The translations under genes were made by a program, and so were the position numbers. Positions 32,617 through 40,973 of a stretch of 41,028 bases of DNA are shown in pieces. The notes beneath the pieces were generated by a model. That model did no database searches. It saw nothing but the letters and a program-made list of their open reading frames with translations, and was not told the DNA's origin. Location of the stretch: positions 1-41,028 of the forward strand of contig URVC01000039.1 of NCBI GenBank assembly GCA_900551245.1, given 5' to 3'. Every line of letters starts with the position of its first letter. Positions within the stretch are counted from its first letter, which is position 1. Source of the stretch: an uncultured bacterium (GTDB taxonomy: Bacteria > Verrucomicrobiota > Lentisphaeria > Victivallales > Victivallaceae).

Positions 32617-33225
32617 TCAGCGGCGGATGGTCGGACCGGGTTTTTTGCGGACCGAATAGCCGAAGTGACCCAGGCATTTGCCCAGTTCATAGTAGTGGCC
32701 GTGGGCGTAGCCGAGCAGACCGGCGTCGTCGATGCGGAATTTGCCGCTTTTGTCGATCAGCTCCTCCGCCGCCTGCACCGCGACTACTTCGGCGAGAAAG
32801 AGCGTATGGCTGCCGAGGTCGATCGACTGCGCCACTTTGCACTCCAGTACGAGCGGACACTCCGCCAGAACCGGCGCGCACACCTTGTCTCCGGCGACGG
32901 CGGTGAGATGCTGTTCGGCGATTTTATCGTGGTCGCGGCCGGAGACCACGCCGCACCAGTCCACCGTCTTCGCCAGCGAAGCCGGTGGAATGTTGACGGT
33001 GAAAACCCCCAGCTCACGGATGGCCGGGAAGGAGTGCCGTTCCGGACGGACCGAAATCGACACCATCGGCGGATTGCTGTTCACCGTGCCCGCCCAGGCG
33101 ATGGTGACCAGATTCCAAGGGTACTTTTCGCCGTCGCCGCTGCCGACCAGAACCACCGACACCGGGGCGAGCTGTGTGCTGCCCGGCCAGACTGTTTTGC
33201 GGCTGAAATCCTTTGCTTTCTCCAT
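32617..33225 (-). CDS. Flavin reductase-like FMN-binding protein
   Basis: A 202-residue protein of the flavin reductase/DIM6-NTAB group. It has an FMN-binding split-barrel pattern (PVSVVLVGS, NLVTIAWAGTVNSNPPMVSISVRPERHS, FTVNIP, VDWCGVVSGRDHDK). The start at 33225 follows the ABC-F stop by two bases, and its Shine-Dalgarno (GGGAAAG) lies within that gene. It likely reduces or binds FMN; partner enzyme unknown. Confidence 0.82.
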   Translation of the reverse strand: MEKAKDFSRKTVWPGSTQLAPVSVVLVGSGDGEKYPWNLVTIAWAGTVNSNPPMVSISVRPERHSFPAIRELGVFTVNIPPASLAKTVDWCGVVSGRDHDKIAEQHLTAVAGDKVCAPVLAECPLVLECKVAQSIDLGSHTLFLAEVVAVQAAEELIDKSGKFRIDDAGLLGYAHGHYYELGKCLGHFGYSVRKKPGPTIRR

Positions 33226-33227
33226 CT

Positions 33228-35126
33228 TCACTTTCCCTCCAGCGTTGCTCGTTTGTTTTCCAGCTCCTCCCACCTCTGATAGAGGCGGGCCGCTTCGGCG
33301 CGGGCGGCGTCCAGCTCGCGCTGAAGTTCCGCGGAGCGGCTGCCGTATTTTTCAAAAAAGTCGGGGTCGCCGAAACACGCCTCGATTTCGGCGATCTTTT
33401 CTTCGGCGGCGGTGACGGCCTCCTCCATCCCCTCGAGTTCGCGGTTCTCCTTGAAGGAGAGCTTCCGGGGCGTGCGCGCCGGGGCAGGGGCGGGGGCGGC
33501 GGAAGGTTTGGTTGTCTCCCGGACCGGAGCCGGTTCGGCGGCGGCGCGCCGTTCCCGCCGTTTTTCCAGACTGTAGTCGTAATCTCCGGGGGTGTAGACG
33601 ATCTTCCCGCCGGGATCGAAGGTGAGGATTCCCGTACAGACCCGGTTGAGAAAGTAGCGGTCATGGCTGACCACGAGAAGACAGCCGCTGTAGGAGAGCA
33701 GCGCCTCTTCGAGCAGCCGCAGGCTCGACAGATCCAGGTCGTTGGTCGGTTCGTCGAGGATCAGAAAATTTCCGCCCTGCTTGAGGATCTTCGCCAATGT
33801 CAGGCGCGCCCGCTCGCCGCCGGAGAGATATTTGATCTTCGTGTTGATCCGCTCGTCTTCGAAGAGAAACCGCTTGAGGTAGCCCCAGACCGAAATTTTT
33901 TCGGTGCCGAGCTGAACGTTCTCCACCCCTTCGCCGATCTCCTCGAGGACGCTTTTTTCCGGATCGAGCACCAGCCGGGACTGGTCGATGTAATTGAACT
34001 CCACCGTCGGCGCCGCCACCGCTTCCCCCCGGTCCGGAATGAGGGAACCGGTGATGATCTTGAGCAGTGTGCTCTTGCCGATGCCGTTCGGACCGACCAG
34101 ACCGATGCGCGAACCGGGTTCGAATTCGAAACTGAAGTCGTCGATGATCTTCCGGCTCCCGAAGGAGAGCGAGACGTTTTTGAGCTCGACCGTCTTGTTG
34201 CCGAGCCGGGAGGCCGCCGGAATCAGCAGCTCCATGTCGGAATCCCGGATCGGACCGGAACGGGCGGCGATCTCGTCGAACCGCTTCATTCTGCCGAGAT
34301 TCCGTTTCAGCCGCGCCTTGGGGGAGCGGCGCACCCATTCGATTTCGGAGCGCAGAAAGCTCCGGCGTTTCTCTTCGGCGATGTCCTCGCGCGTCTCCCG
34401 CTCGGCCTTGGCGGCGAGAAAGTCGGCGTAACTGCCCTGATAGCTGTAGAACTTCCCGTGGGAAAGCTCCACGATCCGGGTGGAAATCCGGTCAAGAAAA
34501 CAGCGGTCGTGGGTGATGAAAAGACAGCTGCCGCGGTAATCGGCGAGGAAGTTTTCGATCCACTCCACCGTGCCGACGTCGAGATGGTTGGTCGGCTCGT
34601 CGAGCAGCAGCAGGTCGGGTTCGGCCACGATCGCCCGCGCCAGCGCAACCCGGCGTTGTTCGCCGCCGGAGAGGGTGCCGCAGAGCCGGTCCCGGTCGGA
34701 GAGACCGAGTTTTTCCAGCACGAGATCGAGCTTGTTGTCGAGGTTCCAGCCGTCGTGCAGCATCAGCTGATGGTCGATGGCGGCGTGTTCGGGCGAGTTG
34801 ACCGAAAGGGTTTCAAATTTGTGCTGGAGTTCCCGGAACCAGGCGAGCCCCTCCGCGACATTTTCCGCAATCGAGCGGTTGCCGTCGAGCCGGAACTCCT
34901 GCGGAAGGAGCGCCACCCGCAGCTCCCGCGCCCGGGTGATCGAACCGCCGCCGGGAAGCTCCTCGCCGGTGATCAGACGGAACAGCGTGGACTTGCCGCT
35001 GCCGTTCCGGCCGACCAGTCCGACCCGCTCCCCGCTGGAAATGGAAAATTCCGTATTGTCGTAAAGTGTCTGCCGCCCGATGGAGAGCGACAGCTCTTCC
35101 GCGGCCCAGAGTACATTGTCAGCCAT
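33228..35126 (-). CDS. uup: ABC-F family ATPase (Uup-like)
   Basis: A 632-residue soluble protein with two ATPase cassettes: Walker A GRNGSGKST and GPNGIGKST, signatures LSGGEQRRVALAR and LSGGERARLTLAK, Walker B LLLLDEPTNHLD and FLILDEPTNDLD. The linker between them (EIEWVRRSPKARLKRNLGRMKRF) and the C-terminal coiled coil (about 550-632) point to the Uup subgroup, which acts on the ribosome or on DNA transposition intermediates. There are no membrane segments. It is the middle gene of the galE operon. Uup rather than another ABC-F member is probable, not certain. Confidence 0.85.
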   Translation of the reverse strand: MADNVLWAAEELSLSIGRQTLYDNTEFSISSGERVGLVGRNGSGKSTLFRLITGEELPGGGSITRARELRVALLPQEFRLDGNRSIAENVAEGLAWFRELQHKFETLSVNSPEHAAIDHQLMLHDGWNLDNKLDLVLEKLGLSDRDRLCGTLSGGEQRRVALARAIVAEPDLLLLDEPTNHLDVGTVEWIENFLADYRGSCLFITHDRCFLDRISTRIVELSHGKFYSYQGSYADFLAAKAERETREDIAEEKRRSFLRSEIEWVRRSPKARLKRNLGRMKRFDEIAARSGPIRDSDMELLIPAASRLGNKTVELKNVSLSFGSRKIIDDFSFEFEPGSRIGLVGPNGIGKSTLLKIITGSLIPDRGEAVAAPTVEFNYIDQSRLVLDPEKSVLEEIGEGVENVQLGTEKISVWGYLKRFLFEDERINTKIKYLSGGERARLTLAKILKQGGNFLILDEPTNDLDLSSLRLLEEALLSYSGCLLVVSHDRYFLNRVCTGILTFDPGGKIVYTPGDYDYSLEKRRERRAAAEPAPVRETTKPSAAPAPAPARTPRKLSFKENRELEGMEEAVTAAEEKIAEIEACFGDPDFFEKYGSRSAELQRELDAARAEAARLYQRWEELENKRATLEGK

Positions 35127-35160
35127 TCTGTTTCCTGCCGGTTTTATGCTGCGCCGCAGC

Positions 35161-35706
35161 TCAGCTGGCGCAGTGTTTCAGCGCTTCGGTGAGGCTGATG
35201 CCCAGCACCTGCCTCGTCCACTCCACGTCTGCGGCGGCGCGGTGGGCGTTCATCGACTTGTCGCTTTCCAGCTGGAAAAAGACCCGCAGGTTCTGCAAGC
35301 TGTAGGAGGCCAGCCCCGGATGGGTCTTCTTCACCAGCCGCAGGGAGTCGAGCGTCTTCCCTTTCCAGAGCGGCAGCCCGGTCCGCGCCAGACTCTCCTG
35401 CAGAAACCCGAGGTCGAAGAAGGCGTTGTGCGCCACCAGGGTGCTCTCCTCCGCCAGCGTCAGAAACTTTCTGCCCACTTCGGCGAAGCGGGGCGCGCCG
35501 GACACCATCTCATCGGTGATATGGTGAACCGACACCGCTTTCGGAGGAATCCGCCGGCCCGGGTTGATCAGCGACTGAAACCGGGTGAGGGATCCATCCC
35601 GGTCGACCCGGACCGCCGCAAGTTCGACGATCCGGTCGTTCTCCGGACTCATCCCGGTGGTCTCCACGTCGAAGATCGTGAAGGGACCGAGCTCGTGCCA
35701 GATCAA
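35161..35706 (-). CDS. DnaQ-like 3'-5' exonuclease (DEDDh)
   Basis: A protein of about 181 residues with FTIFDVETTG (first Asp and Glu), ITDEMV, LVAHNAFFDLGFL and HRAAADVEWT (final His and Asp), the four exonuclease motifs. I favour the TTG start at 35706: it overlaps the galE stop as TTGA and has GGAGGG upstream, whereas the ATG at 35745 would put 43 bases inside galE. It may act as a proofreading subunit or a stand-alone nuclease; no polymerase domain is attached. Confidence 0.85.
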   Translation of the reverse strand: MIWHELGPFTIFDVETTGMSPENDRIVELAAVRVDRDGSLTRFQSLINPGRRIPPKAVSVHHITDEMVSGAPRFAEVGRKFLTLAEESTLVAHNAFFDLGFLQESLARTGLPLWKGKTLDSLRLVKKTHPGLASYSLQNLRVFFQLESDKSMNAHRAAADVEWTRQVLGISLTEALKHCAS

Positions 35707-36677
35707 TTCGCGTAACCCTCCGGATGCTTGAGCTGCCACTTCCAAGCGGATTCGATGATGTCGTGGGCCGATTCATACTTCGGCTGCCACTTGAGCATCG
35801 TGCGCGCCCGATCGCTGCAGGCGATCAGCCGGGCGGGGTCGCCGGGACGGCGCGGGCAGATGTCGTATTTGACCTTGAGGCCGGTCACCTCTTCCGCTGC
35901 GTTGATGATCTCCTTGACCGACAGCCCGTTGCCGGTTCCCAGATTGTAGTGGCCGCTCTCCGGCGCGGAGAGCGCCAGCTCGTGCGCCTGGGCGAGGTCG
36001 AGAATGTGGATGTAGTCGCGGATGCAGGTCCCGTCCGGCGTATCGTAGTCGTCGCCGAAGAGCATCAGCTTTTCGCGCTTGCCGCGCACGGTCTGAAGGA
36101 TCAGCGGGATCAGGTGGGTTTCCGGGCGGTGGTCCTCACCGAAGTTCGGGGTGGCGCCCGCGGCGTTGAAGTAGCGCAGCGCGGCGTAGTTCATGCCGTA
36201 GATCTGGCTGTACCATTTGAGAACTTTTTCAAAGCAGAGCTTGGATTCGCCGTAGGGGTTGATCGGAACCTGCCGGTCGTTCTCGCGGATCGGAATCGAC
36301 TCCGGCTGACCGAAGGTGGCCGCGGTGCTCGAGAAGACGAACATCTTCACGCCGCTTTCGACGGCGGCGTCGGCGAGGTTGATGCCGTTGGCGATGTTGT
36401 TGCGGAAGTACTTCGAAGGATCCTTCATCGATTCGCCGACCAGAGAGAAGGCGGCAAAGTGCATGACCGCGTCAAATTTCCCTTCGCGGCAGACGCTCTT
36501 GATTTTTTCGCGGTCGGAGAGGTTGCCGAGGATGAACTTCGCGCGCGGGTCGACCGCCTGACGGTGACCGGTGAGCAGACCGTCGAAAATGGTGACGTCA
36601 TAACCGTGATCGAGCAGGTATTCCGAGCAGGCGCTGCCGATGTAACCGGCTCCTCCGGTGACCAGAACTTTCTTCAT
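35703..36677 (-). CDS. galE: UDP-glucose 4-epimerase
   Basis: A 324-residue short-chain dehydrogenase-type epimerase interconverting UDP-glucose and UDP-galactose (possibly the N-acetyl forms). It has the NAD-binding GGAGYIG (8-14), the catalytic FSSTAATFG and YGESK (Tyr142, Lys146), and YFNAAGA. It heads the minus-strand operon with a promoter at 36727-36755. Together with the GH36 and NahK-like enzymes it would feed galactose-type sugars into metabolism or supply the GT2 enzyme. Confidence 0.93.
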   Translation of the reverse strand: MKKVLVTGGAGYIGSACSEYLLDHGYDVTIFDGLLTGHRQAVDPRAKFILGNLSDREKIKSVCREGKFDAVMHFAAFSLVGESMKDPSKYFRNNIANGINLADAAVESGVKMFVFSSTAATFGQPESIPIRENDRQVPINPYGESKLCFEKVLKWYSQIYGMNYAALRYFNAAGATPNFGEDHRPETHLIPLILQTVRGKREKLMLFGDDYDTPDGTCIRDYIHILDLAQAHELALSAPESGHYNLGTGNGLSVKEIINAAEEVTGLKVKYDICPRRPGDPARLIACSDRARTMLKWQPKYESAHDIIESAWKWQLKHPEGYAN

Positions 36678-36726
36678 TTCTCAAGACTCCTGTGGTATGG
36701 GTGGTTGGTAAAACTCTTCTTTATTA

Positions 36727-36755
36727 AAAATACACTCGATCGCCGTTTTTTTCAA
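36727..36755 (-). promoter_or_regulatory. Promoter of the galE operon
   Basis: Minus-strand TTGAAA (36755-36750), 17-base spacer, TATTTT (36732-36727). Confidence 0.6.
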
Positions 36756-36814
36756 CGTTCCGAAACAAATCTCCGCCAAATCTCCGGAAATGACGTTTTT
36801 TTTGGTTGTTTTGC

Positions 36815-36842
36815 TTGAAATTCCGGAAAAATGTGATATTTT
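36815..36842 (+). promoter_or_regulatory. Promoter of rpsT
   Basis: TTGAAA (36815-36820), 16-base spacer, TATTTT (36837-36842). The region is strongly A/T-rich, as expected for a ribosomal protein gene. Confidence 0.5.
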
Positions 36843-36910
36843 CTTATACTCATGCTGATCGATGAAAAATCTATTTGATATAGAATCGAAAACGTAAGGA
36901 AAAAAGAAAA

Positions 36911-37177
36911 ATGGCTCACACGAAATCCGCTCTCAAGCGTCTGCGCACCAGTCAGCAGGCCAACCTCCGCAACCGCATGCGCAACAGCGAACTCAAAACC
37001 ATCGAGAAGAAGCTGCGCGCCGCCGTCGCCGCCGGAGAGACTGCGACCGCCGCCGAGCTGGCCAAGAAGTTCTCCAGCCGTCTGGACAAGGCCGCCAAGG
37101 TCGGAACCATCCATCCGAACCGCGTCGCCAACAAGAAGTCCCAGGCCGACAAGCTGATGAATTCGCTCGCGAAGTAA
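36911..37177 (+). CDS. rpsT: 30S ribosomal protein S20
   Basis: An 88-residue, very basic protein beginning MAHTKSALKRLRTS with NLRNRMRNSELKT and the C-terminal VGTIHPNRVANKKSQADKL, diagnostic for S20, which binds the 5' domain of 16S rRNA. AAGGAAAAAAG precedes the start. It is monocistronic with its own terminator, as is usual. Confidence 0.96.
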   Translation: MAHTKSALKRLRTSQQANLRNRMRNSELKTIEKKLRAAVAAGETATAAELAKKFSSRLDKAAKVGTIHPNRVANKKSQADKLMNSLAK

Positions 37178-37194
37178 TCTGCCCGGCAGGTCAG

Positions 37195-37236
37195 AAACGG
37201 CGTCTTCCCGGAGTGGCGGACGCCGTTTTGCATTTT
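37195..37236 (+). terminator. Terminator of rpsT
   Basis: Perfect stem AAACGGCGTC (37195-37204) with GACGCCGTTT (37219-37228), 14-base loop, then a T-rich tail with six T residues. Confidence 0.8.
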
Positions 37237-37267
37237 TTGATTCCTCTTTTCCCCGGATTCCCGGAAG

Positions 37268-38185
37268 ATGATGTACAAAGTTTTTGTCTCGATTCTCGAG
37301 ACGTTTCTGGTCTTCGGATTCGGAGCGCTCGCCTGGCGGCTTCGAATGATCAAATCCACGGATCTCGGCCGGCTCTCCCGGTTGACGCTCGATCTCTTCT
37401 TCCCGCTGCTGACCTTTTCGACGATCACCCGCAATTTCGACCCGTCGAATCTTTCCGAACTCTGGCTTATGCCGGTGCTCGGCATTGCGATCATGCTGGT
37501 CGGCGCGGTGATCGGTCACTATCTCAAGCGGTTTCTGCGCGACAAAACGCCCGCCCGGCTCGGCACCTTTCACCACATCTGCGCCATCAACAACTACGTG
37601 TTTCTGCCGATCATCATTCTGCAGAACGTCTGGGGGGAGCGCCACGTCGCGCTGCTTCTGCTGATGAACGTCGGTTCGACCATCGGCTTCTGGACGATCG
37701 GCGTGATGACTTTCACCGGCGGAGGTACGCTCGGGAAGGCGTTGCGGAGCATCTTTTCGATCAACGTGGCGGCGGTTGTGGCGGCTCTGCTGGTCTGCTT
37801 TCTCGGCATTCCGATTCCGGAACCGCTGGCCTATTCGATCCGCTACCTCGGCGATATCACGGTTCCCTTCATGCTGGTGGTGATCGGCGTGGCGCTGGTC
37901 CACTGCTTTCAGGGGATGCTCAAAGGGTGGTTCGACATGCTCTATCTGTCGCTGGTGCGGCTGGTGGTCATTCCGGTGGTGGTTCTGCTCCTGCTCCAGC
38001 TTCTGCCTCTGCCGCAGGACATCCGGGAAACCACTGCGGTCGTGGCGCTGATGCCGGCGGCATCCAGTTCGGTGCTGGTGGCGAAGCAGTACGGCGGCGA
38101 CCACGGCTTCGCGGGGCAGGCGATTATCGTGACGACGATTCTTTCACTGCTGACGATCCCGCTGCTGATGAAAATTTTTCTCTGA
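37268..38185 (+). CDS. AEC-family transporter (auxin efflux carrier-like permease)
   Basis: A 305-residue protein with about ten hydrophobic helices in two halves. Typical AEC stretches are LTLDLFFPLLTFSTI in the first half, FHHICAINNYVFLP in the middle and VVALMPAASSSVLVAKQYGGD near the end. It is an inner-membrane carrier, probably for an organic acid or amino acid; bacterial substrates vary (malate, malonate). The first of two adjacent ATGs (37268) has only a weak GGAAG. It is separated from rpsT by a terminator and ends at another. Confidence 0.85.
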   Translation: MMYKVFVSILETFLVFGFGALAWRLRMIKSTDLGRLSRLTLDLFFPLLTFSTITRNFDPSNLSELWLMPVLGIAIMLVGAVIGHYLKRFLRDKTPARLGTFHHICAINNYVFLPIIILQNVWGERHVALLLLMNVGSTIGFWTIGVMTFTGGGTLGKALRSIFSINVAAVVAALLVCFLGIPIPEPLAYSIRYLGDITVPFMLVVIGVALVHCFQGMLKGWFDMLYLSLVRLVVIPVVVLLLLQLLPLPQDIRETTAVVALMPAASSSVLVAKQYGGDHGFAGQAIIVTTILSLLTIPLLMKIFL

Positions 38186-38202
38186 ATGTTGCCGGAATGA
38201 AG

Positions 38203-38244
38203 AGAGGGAGTGCGGCGGATTGCCACACTCCCTCTGCTGTTTTT
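38203..38244. terminator. Terminator between the AEC transporter and the convergent kinase
   Basis: AGAGGGAGTG (38203-38212) and CACTCCCTCT (38226-38235) form a perfect ten-base stem with a 13-base loop, followed by GCTGTTTTT on the plus strand. Confidence 0.75.
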
Positions 38245-38254
38245 ATGCGGAATT

Positions 38255-39358
38255 TCAGGACAGCGAATCGGTCAGTTTCCGCATGGCATCGTACTGCTCT
38301 TCGATCGACTGCACCAGTTTGAGCTGGGTGCGGCAGCGGTCGAGATTGTGTTCCGGCCGTCTGGTCTTGAAGTAGACGTCGCCCTCCAGATAATCCGTGA
38401 GGAACCGGATGCCGATCTCCAGCGTGATCAGTTTGCCGGAGAAGGGGAGGAGGGATTTCTCCAGCGGATTGAGGAAACTGCCCGCGCCGGCGAGATAACC
38501 GCGCAGCAGCGCCTCGAACATGGGGAAGCGCATGGTCACCAGATCGAGATTGGTCTCATCCTCAGCCGCCGGACTGGTGCCGGTCCGCACCATGTCGCCG
38601 AAATCGTAGTGCGGCAGTCCCGGCATGATCGTATCGAGGTCGATGACACAGCAGCCGGTTCCGGTGAGGTCGTCGATCAGGACGTTGTTGAGCTTGGTGT
38701 CGTTGTGGGTGGTCCGTTCGGTCAGTTCGCCGGCGGCCTGGAGGTCGATCAGCCGGCTGGTTTCATCGCGGCGGGCGAGGATGAAATCCAGCTCCGGGGC
38801 GACCTGCTTGAGCCGTCCGGCGCGATCTTCCTTCACCGCCTGTTCCAGCGCGGCCAGCCGGGAGGGCGTGTTGTGGAAGTTCGGGATCGTCTCGTGAAGT
38901 CTGCCGTCGAGATCGGCGAGATCCGCCTGGAATCTGCCGAATGCGGCCGCCGCCTGATAGGCCTGATCGGTGGTTTCGAGGATATCGTAGGTGCGGGCGT
39001 TTTCGACGAAGACGTAACAGCGGAAGAAGTTGCCCGCCGCGTCGCGGACAAACGGTTTGCCGTCACGCGCCGGAACTACTTCGAGTGTCCGGTGGCGGGT
39101 TTCCGGGTGGAGCTTCCGTTCCTCCCGGATTTTCCGGCCGATGTGGCCGGTCACGCGAACGAAGTTTTCCATCAGCTCTTCCGGTTTGCGGAAGACGTTG
39201 GTGTTGACCCGCTGGAGGATGTAATGCACGATGGTGCCGCCCTGATCTAAGGTCACCTGAAAGGTGTCATTGATATGCCCGGTGCCGTACGGAACTCCGA
39301 TCAGGTATTCGCCGTAGACGGAAAATTGCGACATCACATTGTTTAAATCATATTTCAT
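38255..39358 (-). CDS. NahK-like N-acetylhexosamine 1-kinase (phosphotransferase family)
   Basis: A 367-residue kinase of the aminoglycoside-phosphotransferase fold. The nucleotide-binding N-lobe has PYGTGHINDTFQV and YILQRVNTNVFRKPEELMEN. VVPARDGKPFV, AFGRFQADLADL and ETIPNFHNTPSR follow, then the catalytic loop THNDTKLNNVL and the metal-binding CVIDLDTIMPG. These blocks follow bifidobacterial NahK closely, which phosphorylates N-acetylglucosamine and N-acetylgalactosamine at C1. AGGGAGAGAACC precedes ATG 39358. With GalE in the same window it could serve galactosamine or hexosamine salvage. It is divergent from the AraC regulator. Confidence 0.85.
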   Translation of the reverse strand: MKYDLNNVMSQFSVYGEYLIGVPYGTGHINDTFQVTLDQGGTIVHYILQRVNTNVFRKPEELMENFVRVTGHIGRKIREERKLHPETRHRTLEVVPARDGKPFVRDAAGNFFRCYVFVENARTYDILETTDQAYQAAAAFGRFQADLADLDGRLHETIPNFHNTPSRLAALEQAVKEDRAGRLKQVAPELDFILARRDETSRLIDLQAAGELTERTTHNDTKLNNVLIDDLTGTGCCVIDLDTIMPGLPHYDFGDMVRTGTSPAAEDETNLDLVTMRFPMFEALLRGYLAGAGSFLNPLEKSLLPFSGKLITLEIGIRFLTDYLEGDVYFKTRRPEHNLDRCRTQLKLVQSIEEQYDAMRKLTDSLS

Positions 39359-39483
39359 GGTTCTCTCCCTGCGCGGTGGAGGGGAGGGGGCAAAACGAGG
39401 GACAGCACACTCCCCTGGCACATTGTTTCTTACAATATAATGCCGGAAAACGGATTTATAAATGGAAAATTTTGCAACAGGTA

Positions 39484-39512
39484 TGGACTTTTATGCAGTA
39501 AGAAGATATAGT
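39484..39512 (+). promoter_or_regulatory. Promoter of the AraC-family gene
   Basis: TGGACT (39484-39489), 17-base spacer, TATAGT (39507-39512). The divergent kinase promoter probably uses TATATT on the minus strand at 39439-39434, so the two share a control region. Confidence 0.5.
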
Positions 39513-39538
39513 AGAGAAAGCGATTTGAAGCGAGGTCG

Positions 39539-40399
39539 ATGATGAGCATGACGCCGTTTGAACTTTTTCTCAGCGACGAAGTCCAGTCGCTGCTGGATCA
39601 TTTTGCAGCGATACTGGATATCCGGGTCACGTTTTTTTCCGCGGACGGGCGGACGCTGCGCCGCGGCCGTCAGATGCGCAACAGCGATTATTGCCGGATG
39701 GTTCAGCGCGAGCTCGGGACACTGCGGCAGTGCGTCTCTCTCGACTCCGACAAGCAGCAGGAGGCGGTCCGGCAGCGGGGAATCATCGATTACCAGTGTC
39801 ACGCCGGTCTGCGGGAAGCGATTGCGCCGGTTTTCATCCATGACCAGCTGGCCGGATTTCTGATGATCGGTCAGTTCCGGATCAACGACGCGCCGCCGGA
39901 ATGCATGCTCGAGCGGTGCAGCAGCGAGGAGCAGCGCCGGAAGCTGGAGCAGGCGTTCCGGGAACTGCCGCGCATTTCCGCGGAAAAACTGGAAAATGTG
40001 CTGGGACTCTTCAAGATGCTGATCGATTACATCGTGGTGCGGGAACTCGCCGTCCTGCAAGGGGACCGGTTGCGCAACGATATCGACCAGTATCTGGAGC
40101 GTCACTGTACCGAGCCGATCCGGCTGCCGGAGATGGCGAAGAAGCTGGGGCGGAGTGTTTCGACGATCTCGCAGTTTCTGCGCCGCAACTACCGGACAAG
40201 TTTCAAGGAGCTGTTGACCGAACGCCGCCTGGCGAAGGCGGAAGCGTACTGGATGGCCAATCCGGATGCGACAGTCGGGGAGACCGCTTTTGCGGCCGGA
40301 TTCAGCGATCCATTTTATTTTTCGCGGGTATTCAAGCGCCACAAAGGGATGCCGCCGGGGGAGTTCCGGGCCCGTTTGCGGCGGCATGTGATCCGTTAA
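39539..40399 (+). CDS. AraC-family regulator with PocR-type sensor domain
   Basis: A 286-residue regulator. Residues 5-165 resemble a PocR ligand-binding domain (CVSLDSDKQQEAVRQRG, YQCHAGLREAIAPVFIHDQLAGFLMIGQ), with Cys residues that could hold a metal. Residues 185-280 hold two helix-turn-helix motifs (RLPEMAKKLGRSVSTISQFLRR; TVGETAFAAGFSDPFYFSRVFKRHKGMPPGEFR). ATG 39539 follows GAGG. It likely senses a small metabolite and regulates the divergent NahK-like gene and distant genes. It meets the next gene tail to tail with one base between the stops. Confidence 0.88.
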   Translation: MMSMTPFELFLSDEVQSLLDHFAAILDIRVTFFSADGRTLRRGRQMRNSDYCRMVQRELGTLRQCVSLDSDKQQEAVRQRGIIDYQCHAGLREAIAPVFIHDQLAGFLMIGQFRINDAPPECMLERCSSEEQRRKLEQAFRELPRISAEKLENVLGLFKMLIDYIVVRELAVLQGDRLRNDIDQYLERHCTEPIRLPEMAKKLGRSVSTISQFLRRNYRTSFKELLTERRLAKAEAYWMANPDATVGETAFAAGFSDPFYFSRVFKRHKGMPPGEFRARLRRHVIR

Positions 40400-40400
40400 A

Positions 40401-40811
40401 TCAGAACATTTCGCGCGGCTTGAATTTGGAAGATTTTCCGAAGAGCCGGAACACGGGGCTTCCGAGGGCGCGGTTGTACGCGGCGGCCCGGCTGCGGTAC
40501 TGATGGAGATTTTCCTGGAGGAGTGAACCGCACTCATCGAAATCGCGCCGGATGAGTTCATCGGTTTCGGAGAGGGTTTCGATGCGGTCGGCGAGTTCGG
40601 CGTCGAATTTGAGCTGGCGGGAGATTTCCTTCTCCTCTTCGAGACCGTCGGAAGAGGCGCCGAGGGAGGCGGCCAGTTCGCGGCGGCGTTTGAGCAGCGC
40701 TTCGATCTGCCAGCGGATGCGGTCGACCTGATTGCGCAATGTGATCATGGTGTTGAAGAGGAAGATGAAGAGGAGAACGATTCCGACCAGGAACAATTCA
40801 AGAACGAACAT
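40401..40811 (-). CDS. LemA-like small membrane protein
   Basis: A 136-residue protein with one N-terminal membrane helix (about 4-24), then NTMITLRNQVDRIRWQIEALLKRRRELAA, a charged coiled coil and AAYNRALGSPVFRLFGKSSKF at the end. The start and end stretches follow the LemA pattern (N-LV-LRN-VD, K-RR-L; YN near the C-terminus), but the protein is clearly shorter than LemA and misses its second and third helix region. Function of LemA proteins is poorly known; here it stands alone. A weak GAGG precedes ATG 40811. Confidence 0.6.
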   Translation of the reverse strand: MFVLELFLVGIVLLFIFLFNTMITLRNQVDRIRWQIEALLKRRRELAASLGASSDGLEEEKEISRQLKFDAELADRIETLSETDELIRRDFDECGSLLQENLHQYRSRAAAYNRALGSPVFRLFGKSSKFKPREMF

Positions 40812-40934
40812 GGTGCCTCGTTGCAGTTGGTGAATTCAGATTGTAAAACGATAGTTTTTCCATTATTTTCGGATGTTATGTCATAAACTATACCCGTCCG
40901 AGGTGAAATTTTCAATTTTTTTTTGAAAAAAGAC

Positions 40935-40962
40935 TTTAAATTCCGAAAAAAATGGCTATATT
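40935..40962 (+). promoter_or_regulatory. Probable tRNA promoter
   Basis: TTTAAA (40935-40940), 16-base spacer, TATATT (40957-40962), about ten bases before the mature tRNA 5' end. Confidence 0.45.
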
Positions 40963-40973
40963 TATAAAACGTC

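Noticed and set aside
33213..35192. A 659-codon plus-strand frame
   Set aside because: Shadow of the ABC-F gene on the other strand; no domain or ribosome-binding site.
36752..38104. A 450-codon minus-strand frame
   Set aside because: It runs opposite rpsT and the AEC transporter and has no recognisable domain.
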